From NCBI GenBank assembly GCA_964570825.1, contig CAZMZJ010000011.1:1-64000 (forward strand): 64,000 nucleotides of DNA. Reading direction: 5' to 3'. Below are positions 32,732 to 40,482 of this stretch, in pieces (within the stretch, counting starts at the first letter, position 1; each line of letters opens with the position of its first letter). Below the pieces are notes generated by a model, which was not told the origin of the DNA, did not search any database, and saw nothing but the letters and a program-made list of their open reading frames with translations. The stretch is from UMGS1002 sp964570825. Its GTDB lineage: Bacteria > Bacillota > Clostridia > Oscillospirales > CAG-272. The position numbers were made by a program, and so were the translations under genes.

Positions 32732-34990
32732 ATGGAACCCAGCATACGCGAAATCGGGGAGCGTATCCAGACGCTCCGAGAAATATTCAATATCTCACGC
32801 GAGGAGATGGCCGCTGTCACAGGCGTTACGGCTGAACAGTATGCCTCTATGGAGGAGGGAAGGTCCGACATCGGTATTTCCTTCGCATACAAGTGCGCCC
32901 AGCGCTTCGGCGTCGACATCAGCGATATTCTCGAGGGCAAAAGCCCGACTCTTACCGGCCTTTCGGTCGTACGCGCAGGAAAGGGGCTGCGCATCGAAAG
33001 ACGCACGGGCTTTGACTATGTAAGCCTCGCTCCGCTTTTCAAAAACAAACTGGCCGAGCCTTTCCTTGTGAACGCTGAGTTCTTCTCGGAAAACGAGCCT
33101 CTTCACATCAACTCACACCCCGGTCAGGAAATTGACATAATCAAAAAGGGATACCTGCGCCTTCAGGTCGGCGACAACACCGAAATCATAGGCGAGGGCG
33201 ACGTCGCCTTCTTCGACAGCTCGCTGCCACACGGAATGGCGGCAGCAAAGGGCGCCGACTGCGAATTCTACGCGATAGTTCTCGGAGGCGAGGAGAAAAA
33301 AAAGGCGCCTGAAGCGTCTGAAAATATTAAGCAGGAAACGCCGCGGCGCGGTCTTATCGGAATTGCAGACAGGTATGTTACCACCACCGTCGACAGCGAT
33401 GGAGTTTTCAGCGGGATAAGCTTTCATGACGACGAACATTTCAATTTCGCTTTCGATGTCGTCGACGCGATAGCCGCGGCAGATCCGGCAAAGCTTGCCA
33501 TGTTGCATATCGACCGCGATATGACAGAGCGCCGCTTCACCTTCAAGGACATCAGCCGCGAGTCGAACCGCGCCGCCAACTATTTCCGCTCGCTCGGATT
33601 AAAAAAAGGCGACAGGGTCATGATGATACTCAAGCGGCACTGGCAGTTCTGGATAGCCATGATGGGGCTTAACAAGCTTGGCGCGATAGCCATTCCGGCA
33701 AGCAACCAGCTGCTAAAAAAGGATATTGCCTACCGCTTTAACGCCGCGGGCGTCAAGGCTGTCATAGCCACCCCGGACGACGACGTGCCTCTCCACATAG
33801 AAGAGGCGCTCCCGGAATCGCCGACGGTCGAAATCAAAATGATTGTCGGCGGGCCCCGCGAGGGCTGGCGCGACTTCGACGCCGACCTGCCATGCTTCTC
33901 GTCGCACTTTGAACGCACAGACGTCGGCGGCGAGGACCCCCTGCTCATGTATTTCACGTCAGGAACAACCGGATACCCGAAAATTGCGGTACATGTCCAC
34001 AAGTATCCGCTCGGACATTATCCGACGGCGAGATACTGGCACAATGTCGACCCGAACGGACTTCACCTGACAATATCCGACACGGGCTGGGCAAAGGCAA
34101 TGTGGGGCAAGCTGTACGGACAGTGGCTCGCCGAGGGGGCGATATTCGTTTACAACTTCGACCGCTTCCACGCCGACGAGATTCTGCCGCTGTTCGCAAA
34201 ATACAACATTACAACCTTCTGCGCTCCGCCCACGATTTACCGCTTCCTCATCAGGGAGGACCTCGGCAAATACGACCTTTCCTCAATCAAGCACGCCTCA
34301 ATAGCCGGAGAGGCGCTCAACCCGGAAGTGCTCGAACAGTTCAAAAAGCATACCGGACTGACTATTATGGAAGCCTTCGGACAGACAGAAACTACTGTCG
34401 TCATCGGCAACTTCGCCGGAATGAAGCCCCGCCCCAGCTCCATGGGCAAGGCGTCGCCGCTGTATGATGTCGACCTCGTGGACTCGGACGGAAACAGCGT
34501 AGGCGTCGGAGAGACGGGCGAGGTGGTCATAAGAACAGACAAGGGAATTCCGAACGGACTTTTCCGCGGCTATTACAACGACGAGGAAAAAACCCGCGAG
34601 GCATGGCACGACGGTATGTACCATCTCGGCGACACCGCATGGCGCGACGAGGAAGGTTATTACCACTATGTCGGTCGCGTCGACGACCTGATAAAGTCCT
34701 CCGGCTACCGCATCGGGCCGTTTGAGATCGAGTCGGTCATCATGGAGCTGCCATATGTTCTTGAGTGCGCCGTGACCGCCGCGCCGGACGAGATCCGCGG
34801 ACAGGTGGTTAAGGCAAGCGTGGTGCTCACGAAAAACACGCAGCCATCCGAGGAGCTGAAAAAAGAAATTCAGAACTATGTCAAGGAACACACCGCGCCT
34901 TATAAATATCCGAGAATTGTCGAATTTCTCGACGAGCTTCCCAAAACTGTAAGCGGGAAAATCAAGCGCAACGAGCTGAGAAACAGGTGA
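32732..34990 (+). CDS. XRE-HTH-cupin-acyl-CoA synthetase fusion, copy 1
   Basis: 752 aa with three domains. An XRE helix-turn-helix (about 5-65) includes ISREEMAAVTGVTAEQYASM. A cupin (about 100-185) includes HPGQEIDIIKKGYLRLQVGD. An AMP-forming acyl-CoA synthetase follows (about 245-750) with YFTSGTTGYPKIAVH (about 406-420), EAFGQTETT, GDTAWRDEEGYYHYVGRVDDLIK split over the hinge, and the C-terminal catalytic Lys in KTVSGKIKRNE. The enzyme part resembles medium/short-chain acyl-CoA synthetases. It activates a carboxylic acid to acyl-AMP and then acyl-CoA. Expression is under a T-box (32451-32703), most unusual for this family, and the fused HTH suggests autoregulation or substrate-linked DNA binding. 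Copy 2 lies at 40483-42762. Confidence 0.92.
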   Translation: MEPSIREIGERIQTLREIFNISREEMAAVTGVTAEQYASMEEGRSDIGISFAYKCAQRFGVDISDILEGKSPTLTGLSVVRAGKGLRIERRTGFDYVSLAPLFKNKLAEPFLVNAEFFSENEPLHINSHPGQEIDIIKKGYLRLQVGDNTEIIGEGDVAFFDSSLPHGMAAAKGADCEFYAIVLGGEEKKKAPEASENIKQETPRRGLIGIADRYVTTTVDSDGVFSGISFHDDEHFNFAFDVVDAIAAADPAKLAMLHIDRDMTERRFTFKDISRESNRAANYFRSLGLKKGDRVMMILKRHWQFWIAMMGLNKLGAIAIPASNQLLKKDIAYRFNAAGVKAVIATPDDDVPLHIEEALPESPTVEIKMIVGGPREGWRDFDADLPCFSSHFERTDVGGEDPLLMYFTSGTTGYPKIAVHVHKYPLGHYPTARYWHNVDPNGLHLTISDTGWAKAMWGKLYGQWLAEGAIFVYNFDRFHADEILPLFAKYNITTFCAPPTIYRFLIREDLGKYDLSSIKHASIAGEALNPEVLEQFKKHTGLTIMEAFGQTETTVVIGNFAGMKPRPSSMGKASPLYDVDLVDSDGNSVGVGETGEVVIRTDKGIPNGLFRGYYNDEEKTREAWHDGMYHLGDTAWRDEEGYYHYVGRVDDLIKSSGYRIGPFEIESVIMELPYVLECAVTAAPDEIRGQVVKASVVLTKNTQPSEELKKEIQNYVKEHTAPYKYPRIVEFLDELPKTVSGKIKRNELRNR

Positions 34991-35034
34991 CGGAAAGCGG
35001 GGATACCGGGCGCTTCTGATGCAACATCATAAAA

Positions 35035-35079
35035 GGGGCCTTTTGGGCGCAATGAAAATCCTTGCGCCCAAAAGGCCCC
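35035..35079 (-). terminator. strong hairpin terminator of the oxidoreductase operon
   Basis: Perfect 18-bp inverted repeat (35035-35052 with 35062-35079) around a 9-base loop, followed on the minus strand by TTTTATGATG. It sits between the convergent synthetase and DUF1667 genes and probably stops both. Confidence 0.8.
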
Positions 35080-35089
35080 GACGTCCGTA

Positions 35090-35446
35090 TCACGCGTTGC
35101 CGGTCGCCACAACGTCGGCTCCGGTGCCGAGTATATTTTTGATTATTACATCGCCGATTTTTGTTCCGGCACGGGCCTCGGTGCGGTTGATCACCTTCAT
35201 GCACTCAAAAAGCATCGAACGCGGGACGGGTCTGTTCGTCCTCACGGGGAGCAGGCCTCCCCCCGCAATCCTCACTGTCGTTGTCAGCGTGCGCATCGGA
35301 GAAATGCATTCGGCTCTTGCGTATTCGTCGCCGCGCCGGCAGGCGTTGCCGGCTACGCTCAGCACTTCCTTTGCGTTTTCGTCAAAATCAACGCTGATTT
35401 CACAGCCCTTCGGACATACAATGCAGGTCAGTTTTTTTACAGCCAT
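35090..35446 (-). CDS. DUF1667 protein (redox partner of GlpA-like dehydrogenases)
   Basis: 118 aa. CIVCPKGCEI near residue 8 and the Cys in GNACRRGDEYARAEC (about 36-50) make a four-Cys pattern that could bind a metal or iron-sulfur centre. DUF1667 proteins nearly always follow a GlpA-like and an FAD oxidoreductase gene, as here, and are thought to belong to the same electron-transfer complex. The ATG at 35444-35446 has GAGGAC 7 nt upstream. A longer frame begins inside the previous gene. It is the last gene of the operon. Confidence 0.88.
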   Translation of the reverse strand: MAVKKLTCIVCPKGCEISVDFDENAKEVLSVAGNACRRGDEYARAECISPMRTLTTTVRIAGGGLLPVRTNRPVPRSMLFECMKVINRTEARAGTKIGDVIIKNILGTGADVVATGNA

Positions 35447-35447
35447 T

Positions 35448-36698
35448 TTACTTGTCCTCCTCAAGACCGATTCTTAAGGTGTTCTGCGTCAATCCTTTTA
35501 TTATGGAGGAGGGAAGTTTGATTGTTTCCATTTCTCCCGGGGCAAACTTGAGCTTTTTACGCTCGATAAGCTTGCGGTCGCCTTCGCATATGCAGACGGT
35601 GGCGTTCTTGTATATATTGCTCACTCGGTAATAGAAGGTCACGTCGTCATCCCCCGAAATATACTGGGGGACTATGTACCTCACTTTTCCGTCGGCCAGA
35701 ATATGGATGCGGCGGCTACTTTTCTTCCCGCTAATATATTCAGCCGCCGAACGCCCGGCGATTGCTCCCTCGTCGGCCGCAAAGTCGGCAAGGTCGTGGA
35801 CATGCAGCACGTTTCCGCAGGAAAATATTCCTTCGACCGATGTTTCGCGCTTCTCGTCCACCTCGGCGCCGTTCGTGGCGCGGTCAAGCTCTACTCCGGC
35901 CGATTTCGACAGCTCGTTTTCCGGAATCAGTCCGACCGAGAGAAGCAGGGTGTCGCACTCGATATACCGGCGGGTCGATTCTATGGGGCGGCGCTTTTCG
36001 TCAACCTCCGCGATGGTCACGCCGGTCAGGCGCTCGCGCCCGTGCGTCTGCACGACGGTATGAGAAAGCAGCAGCGGTATGTTGAAGTCGCGCAGGCACT
36101 GCTCGATGTTGCGGGCAAGTCCGCTTGAGTACGGCATGATTTCACAGACTGCTTTTACCGTCGCGCCCTCAAGCGTCATGCGGCGCGCCATTATAAGGCC
36201 GATGTCCCCGGAGCCGAGGATCACTATTTCCTTGCCCGGCATATATCCGTACATATTGACATATTTCTGCGCCGTTCCGGCAGTGTAAATGCCCGACGGA
36301 CGGGTTCCGGGTATGTTCAGCGCGCCCTTTGATCTCTCCCGGCAGCCCATCGCAAGGATTACGGCGGATGCCTCGATGGTGAATACTCCCTCGCTTTCGT
36401 TTATCGCTGTTATGGCTTTGCCGGGGGTTATGTCAAGTACCATTGTGTTCAGCTTTATCTCGATGCCGCGGTCGCGAACCTGCTTCTCGTATCTGTACGC
36501 GAACTCGGGGCCGGTCAGCTCCTCGCCGAAAGAGTGAAGGCCGAAGCCATTGTGAATGCACTGCCGGAGAATTCCGCCCGGGGCGCTGTCGCGCTCGAGT
36601 ATCACTATGTCGCGGATGCCGCTGTCATACGCGGCGATGGCGGCGCTCATTCCGGCGGGACCGCAGCCGATTATGACAAGCTCTCTTTTTTCTGCCAT
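35448..36698 (-). CDS. FAD/NAD(P)-dependent oxidoreductase (GlpB/HcnB-like)
   Basis: 416 aa flavoprotein of the pyridine-nucleotide-disulfide class. GCGPAGMSAAIAA (12-24) binds FAD ADP and VILGSGDIGLIMARR (about 160-174) binds NAD(P)H. GIFSCGNVLHVHDLADFAADEG (about 290-311) is the second FAD site with its Asp. It lacks the CxxC disulfide of thioredoxin reductases. It lies between a GlpA-like gene (1 nt gap) and a DUF1667 gene (1 nt gap), and should form one complex with them. GGAGGG precedes the ATG. Confidence 0.9.
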   Translation of the reverse strand: MAEKRELVIIGCGPAGMSAAIAAYDSGIRDIVILERDSAPGGILRQCIHNGFGLHSFGEELTGPEFAYRYEKQVRDRGIEIKLNTMVLDITPGKAITAINESEGVFTIEASAVILAMGCRERSKGALNIPGTRPSGIYTAGTAQKYVNMYGYMPGKEIVILGSGDIGLIMARRMTLEGATVKAVCEIMPYSSGLARNIEQCLRDFNIPLLLSHTVVQTHGRERLTGVTIAEVDEKRRPIESTRRYIECDTLLLSVGLIPENELSKSAGVELDRATNGAEVDEKRETSVEGIFSCGNVLHVHDLADFAADEGAIAGRSAAEYISGKKSSRRIHILADGKVRYIVPQYISGDDDVTFYYRVSNIYKNATVCICEGDRKLIERKKLKFAPGEMETIKLPSSIIKGLTQNTLRIGLEEDK

Positions 36699-36699
36699 T

Positions 36700-38121
36700 T
36701 CAGCGTCCCTCCTTTGTCTTTCCGGTCAGAACATATGAACCGCGCCCGAATTTCGTGACCTCTTCCGGCTTTATTTTCAGCTCGCGCGCCAGTATCTCAA
36801 GCACATACGGGGAACAGAAGCCGCCCTGGCATCTGCCCATGCCGCTGCGAGTGCGGCGCTTTATGCCGTCGATATCCCGCGCGCCGGGGTTCGCCGTAAT
36901 CGCGTCGACTATTTCGCCCTCGCTGACGCCTTCGCAGCGGCAGATTATCTTGCCGTACCTGCTGTTTTCACTTATCAGCCTGTTGCGTTCGTCAACCGGC
37001 ATTTCGCGGACGGCATAATAGGGCTTGCGGTACGGGTTGAAGCTGCTTTTAAGCTTCAGTTCAAGCCCCATGCCGCGAAGCATATCGCGGACATATTCCG
37101 CAATCGCGGGCGCCGCCGAAAGCCCAGGGCTGCCGATGCGCATCAGATTTATGTTTTTGTCCCCCTGCTCGATTATAAAATCCTCCTCCACCGAGCGCAG
37201 TCCCGCAAATGAAGTTATTACCTTCCCGTAGGGAATGTTTTTTACGGTGGTTTTGGTTTTTTCGATGACGGCGTTGAGGCCTTCCGAGGTCGTCGACACG
37301 TCGTCTTTGTCCTCGCGGCTGATAGACGTGGGTCCGAGAAGAAGGTTGCCGTGAACGGTGGGAGTCACAAGGATTCCTTTACCGGCCTTTGTAGGAGTGG
37401 GGAAGATTGTGTGGCGCACATGGCTGCCGCACTCCTTGTCGAGGAGCAGGTATTCGCCCGCGCGCTGCGTCGGCTGTCTGTCCTCGCCGCCGGCCAGTAC
37501 GGCAAGCTCGCCGGCATGAAGCCCCGCGCTGTTTACATAATATTTTGTCCAGACCCGCTGCCCGCCCGAACTCAGCTCCCAGCCGTTATCGGTGCGGCGG
37601 ATATTCTTGACCGGAAAGTTCAGCATAAGCTGGACGCCATTGTCCATGGCGTTACCGACGGCGGCAATTGCAAGCCCGAACGAGTCGGTGACGGCGCTTG
37701 TGGGGAGATAAAGAGCGCAGGTTATATTGTCGCTTAACATAGGCTCCATTTTCCGCAGCTCCTCGCCGCCGACGATTCTGAGCCCCGCAACCCCGTTCGC
37801 AACGCCGCGCATTTCAAGTTCCTTGAGCGTTTCAAGCTCGTCGTCAGTGCCGGCAACGAGCGCGCCGTTCCGGCTGTATTTCACTCCGAGCTCGGCGCAT
37901 ATTTTTTCAAACATAACCGAACCCTGCACATTTAGCTTCGCTTTGAGGGTCCCGGGCTTCGCATCATACCCGGCGTGAACGATTGCGCTGTTCGCTCTTG
38001 AAGCTCCCATCGCCACATCGTTTTCTTTTTCAAGAATACAGATTTTCAGCTGAAATTTCGACAGCTCGCGGGCGATAAGCCCGCCGACGACGCCCGCACC
38101 TATTATCGCAACATCGTACAT
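36700..38121 (-). CDS. GlpA-like FAD dehydrogenase with BFD-type [2Fe-2S] domain
   Basis: 473 aa. A DAO-type FAD domain starts with VAIIGAGVVGGLIARELS (4-21). GSPGLSAAPAIAEYV (about 333-347) closes the FAD site. The C-terminal BFD-like [2Fe-2S] domain has CRC (about 397-399) and CQGGFC (about 432-437). This is the architecture of anaerobic glycerol-3-phosphate dehydrogenase subunit A. No glpK or glpF lies near, so the substrate could be glycerol-3-phosphate or another 2-hydroxy acid. It is the first gene of the three-gene operon; GGAAGGAG lies rather far (about 14 nt) from the ATG. Confidence 0.88.
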   Translation of the reverse strand: MYDVAIIGAGVVGGLIARELSKFQLKICILEKENDVAMGASRANSAIVHAGYDAKPGTLKAKLNVQGSVMFEKICAELGVKYSRNGALVAGTDDELETLKELEMRGVANGVAGLRIVGGEELRKMEPMLSDNITCALYLPTSAVTDSFGLAIAAVGNAMDNGVQLMLNFPVKNIRRTDNGWELSSGGQRVWTKYYVNSAGLHAGELAVLAGGEDRQPTQRAGEYLLLDKECGSHVRHTIFPTPTKAGKGILVTPTVHGNLLLGPTSISREDKDDVSTTSEGLNAVIEKTKTTVKNIPYGKVITSFAGLRSVEEDFIIEQGDKNINLMRIGSPGLSAAPAIAEYVRDMLRGMGLELKLKSSFNPYRKPYYAVREMPVDERNRLISENSRYGKIICRCEGVSEGEIVDAITANPGARDIDGIKRRTRSGMGRCQGGFCSPYVLEILARELKIKPEEVTKFGRGSYVLTGKTKEGR

Positions 38122-38575
38122 GACAAATGTCTATACTCCTTCCGAATTTCCTGTCAAACGTCAAAAGCAGCCTGTTACACAGGCGGCCTGCATACAATAA
38201 ATATGAAGGTTTTTCCGCTTTACAAGCCGTTTTCTTGTCTTATTTCAAAATCATTCTAACATCGGCGCAAGAGCTTGTCAAGCATTTTGAACGATTTGAA
38301 AAAAACGGTCATTTCACTTCGAAAATCCTGCGTGGTGCATTCTGTTGCGGCAGCTGATATAATTATTTTTGTCGAATTGAACTTTTTTTAACAATAGACT
38401 GAAGTCTTATATCGCCATATAGCGGAAACGCAGGAAAATAAAAGTAAAAATCGTGGGTTCAGTATCGCGGCCGCATTGCATCTGTCCTATCAGCCGGCAT
38501 CATGCGGTCATTATAAATGACAAAAATGAAAGAATTGCCGCGCGGCGGTTCCCCCGATATTTATTGTTTATCTGC
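38122..38575. other. gene-free interval
   Basis: About 450 bp between the GlpA-like gene start and the pgeF end. I see no gene with a ribosome binding site, no RNA gene and no clear promoter. The open frame at 38127-38357 has none of the marks of a gene. The 3' part borders the TATCTAC array. Confidence 0.5.
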
Positions 38576-38610
38576 TGTCCGCTATCTACTATCTACTATC
38601 TACTATCTAC
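38576..38610 (-). repeat. TATCTAC heptamer array overlapping the pgeF stop
   Basis: Four perfect TATCTAC units (38583-38610) after one degenerate unit. On the minus strand the last Arg codon and the TAG stop of pgeF are made of repeat sequence. Confidence 0.92.
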
Positions 38611-39427
38611 GCGAAAGGCTTATCACCGAAAGCATCGTTCCGCGCGCGTCCCCGTCGCGGCGGTGGGAATAAAACAGGCCGGCGCTGCAGCAGGTGCATA
38701 AATCCGAAACGTCTATATTTCCGGGTTTGACTCCGCATGACAGCAGTATGTTCCTGTTTATTTCCCTGAGGTCGGCATGCCACTTCCCTGAGGCGGTTCC
38801 GGACGGGAGGACATATTCGGCGCAGACTTTTTCACCGAGTTTTTCATATATCACGTCCCGAACGTCAGGCCCTATTTCAAAGCAGCACTTCCCAATGGCG
38901 GGCCCGATGGCCGCGCGGATGTCACCCTCCTTTGCCCCGAGAGAAACAAGCCGGCTGACGCCGGCGGCGGCAATTTTCAAAACCGTTCCGCGCCAGCCGG
39001 CGTGAAGCGCGGCGGCGGCATATGCGACGCCGTCCCCGCCGACGGCGCACAGCAGAATTGGCACGCAGTCTGCGGTCCTGACGCCGAGAGTTACGCCGCG
39101 GTCTGACGTCGCATAGCCGTCGCAGGACGAATCGCTCTTTATGTAATACCCAAGCCCGCGTTCTGCCGAGCTGACTGTCCGCACCTCGGCGGAATGAATC
39201 TGGCGCAGGGATATGACGCTCCGCGGTTCAAAACCTGACGCTTCGCCGAACAGCTCAAGATTTCTGAGCACCGTCGCGTCGTCGTCTCCTCGTCCGAAAG
39301 CAAGATTGAGCGAGGCGGCATGAGGCGCCGCGCTCACCCCGCCGACGCGGGTGGAAAAAGCATTTATACAGGGAATCAGCTCTGATGTTATGTAAACGAC
39401 TCCGTTCGGCGCATGAACAGTCTTCAT
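38603..39427 (-). CDS. pgeF: PgeF/YlmD-family purine nucleoside phosphorylase (laccase domain)
   Basis: 274 aa of the former 'polyphenol oxidase' family, whose human member LACC1 and bacterial members act on purine nucleosides. LRQIHSAEV (about 78-86), RTADCVPILL (about 117-126) and AALHAGWRGT (about 137-146) carry the His, Cys and His that bind zinc. In many Firmicutes the gene is near cell-division genes; here it stands alone with its own promoter. Its last codons and stop lie in a TATCTAC tandem array. Confidence 0.9.
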   Translation of the reverse strand: MKTVHAPNGVVYITSELIPCINAFSTRVGGVSAAPHAASLNLAFGRGDDDATVLRNLELFGEASGFEPRSVISLRQIHSAEVRTVSSAERGLGYYIKSDSSCDGYATSDRGVTLGVRTADCVPILLCAVGGDGVAYAAAALHAGWRGTVLKIAAAGVSRLVSLGAKEGDIRAAIGPAIGKCCFEIGPDVRDVIYEKLGEKVCAEYVLPSGTASGKWHADLREINRNILLSCGVKPGNIDVSDLCTCCSAGLFYSHRRDGDARGTMLSVISLSRR

Positions 39428-39474
39428 TTCAGAAACCTTTCATTGTTTTTTATTTTTATAGCATTGCTGACATT

Positions 39475-39503
39475 ATACTATATCAAATGCCCCGTCATGT
39501 CAA
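39475..39503 (-). promoter_or_regulatory. promoter for pgeF
   Basis: Minus strand: TTGACA (39498-39503), 17-nt spacer, TAGTAT (39475-39480). Confidence 0.65.
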
Positions 39504-39580
39504 GCCGCGCGATGATAATCAGAAAAAAACGCGTCCGGCCGCATATATGCGTGCCGGGCGCGTCATTTTATTTTTATTTT

Positions 39581-40285
39581 TTATTCTGCCGAGCCGTTTT
39601 TTATTAGTTTATTTATATTTTCCGCAAGACGGTCGGATTCGATGTCGTCGTTTACCTGAACAAGCAGCGCCGTCGAGCCGTCTGAAGCGGTTATCCTGAG
39701 CCTTGCCCTGTTTACCTCGAACGAGCGCTTCATGTCATGAAGCGTCACGCGGTCGCGGAGGATTTCCGCAGATGAAAGGTCAGAATATCTGTACTCAGCT
39801 TTTTCGGTTTCGCATGCGCCGGGATCGTCATCGAGAACTGATACCGTTCTGCGTATGAAGGCAAGCGCGTCCCTCAGAAAAAGAATTTTCACAGCGGTGT
39901 ATTGCGAGGTGCGCCACGCTTTGTCCCTGCCCCTTCTTGATTTGAGCCCAATGCCTTCGTAGTCATAGCCTGTTATGCTCACGGGCATCAAGTGCTGCGA
40001 CATTCTCTTGCCGATGAAGGGGTCTTCTATAAGCTCCCTGTCAAAATTCCATAGACGGTCGGCAACAGCTTTGTCTATATCCTCCTGCCCGACGCGCCCG
40101 ATGCTGCCGACAAAAAACAGCACAAGTCCCAAAAGAGCCATGACAATGCCCGAAATCAGCAGGTAAAAGCTGAATGCGCGCCCCATCCACACACAGAATA
40201 AGCCGAGAACAAGAAGTCCCGAGCCGCAGGCGTACATACCGTCGCCCAGACTGAAATATTTTTCAAGGCTTTTCCGGTTGCTCAT
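39581..40285 (-). CDS. hypothetical membrane protein
   Basis: 234 aa, not a family I recognise. Two close hydrophobic helices (about 17-37 and 40-62) are followed by a soluble domain of about 170 residues rich in charged residues. It includes a segment with RRGRDKAWRTSQYTAVKILFLRD and a hydrophobic-strand pattern near the end (ARLRITASDGSTALLVQV). The build, two helices then a beta-containing cytoplasmic domain, resembles membrane-anchored PH-like proteins, but that is a guess. The ribosome binding site AGGAAAG is about 14 nt from the ATG. Confidence 0.65.
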   Translation of the reverse strand: MSNRKSLEKYFSLGDGMYACGSGLLVLGLFCVWMGRAFSFYLLISGIVMALLGLVLFFVGSIGRVGQEDIDKAVADRLWNFDRELIEDPFIGKRMSQHLMPVSITGYDYEGIGLKSRRGRDKAWRTSQYTAVKILFLRDALAFIRRTVSVLDDDPGACETEKAEYRYSDLSSAEILRDRVTLHDMKRSFEVNRARLRITASDGSTALLVQVNDDIESDRLAENINKLIKNGSAE

Positions 40286-40482
40286 TTTTTTACTTTACTT
40301 TCCTTTCATCCGCGAGGCTGACCCGGCGGTGCGACGCTTTTTTGCGTTTACCGAAATTATATACCCGCAGAGCCGCAATGTCAAGGCATATAAGGCTGCA
40401 TTCCGAAATTGTCCGTTTTACTTGAATATATTATTCCGGAGCATCGGAATGAATGTTACGGGGAAGACCGGAACGGATCGGA

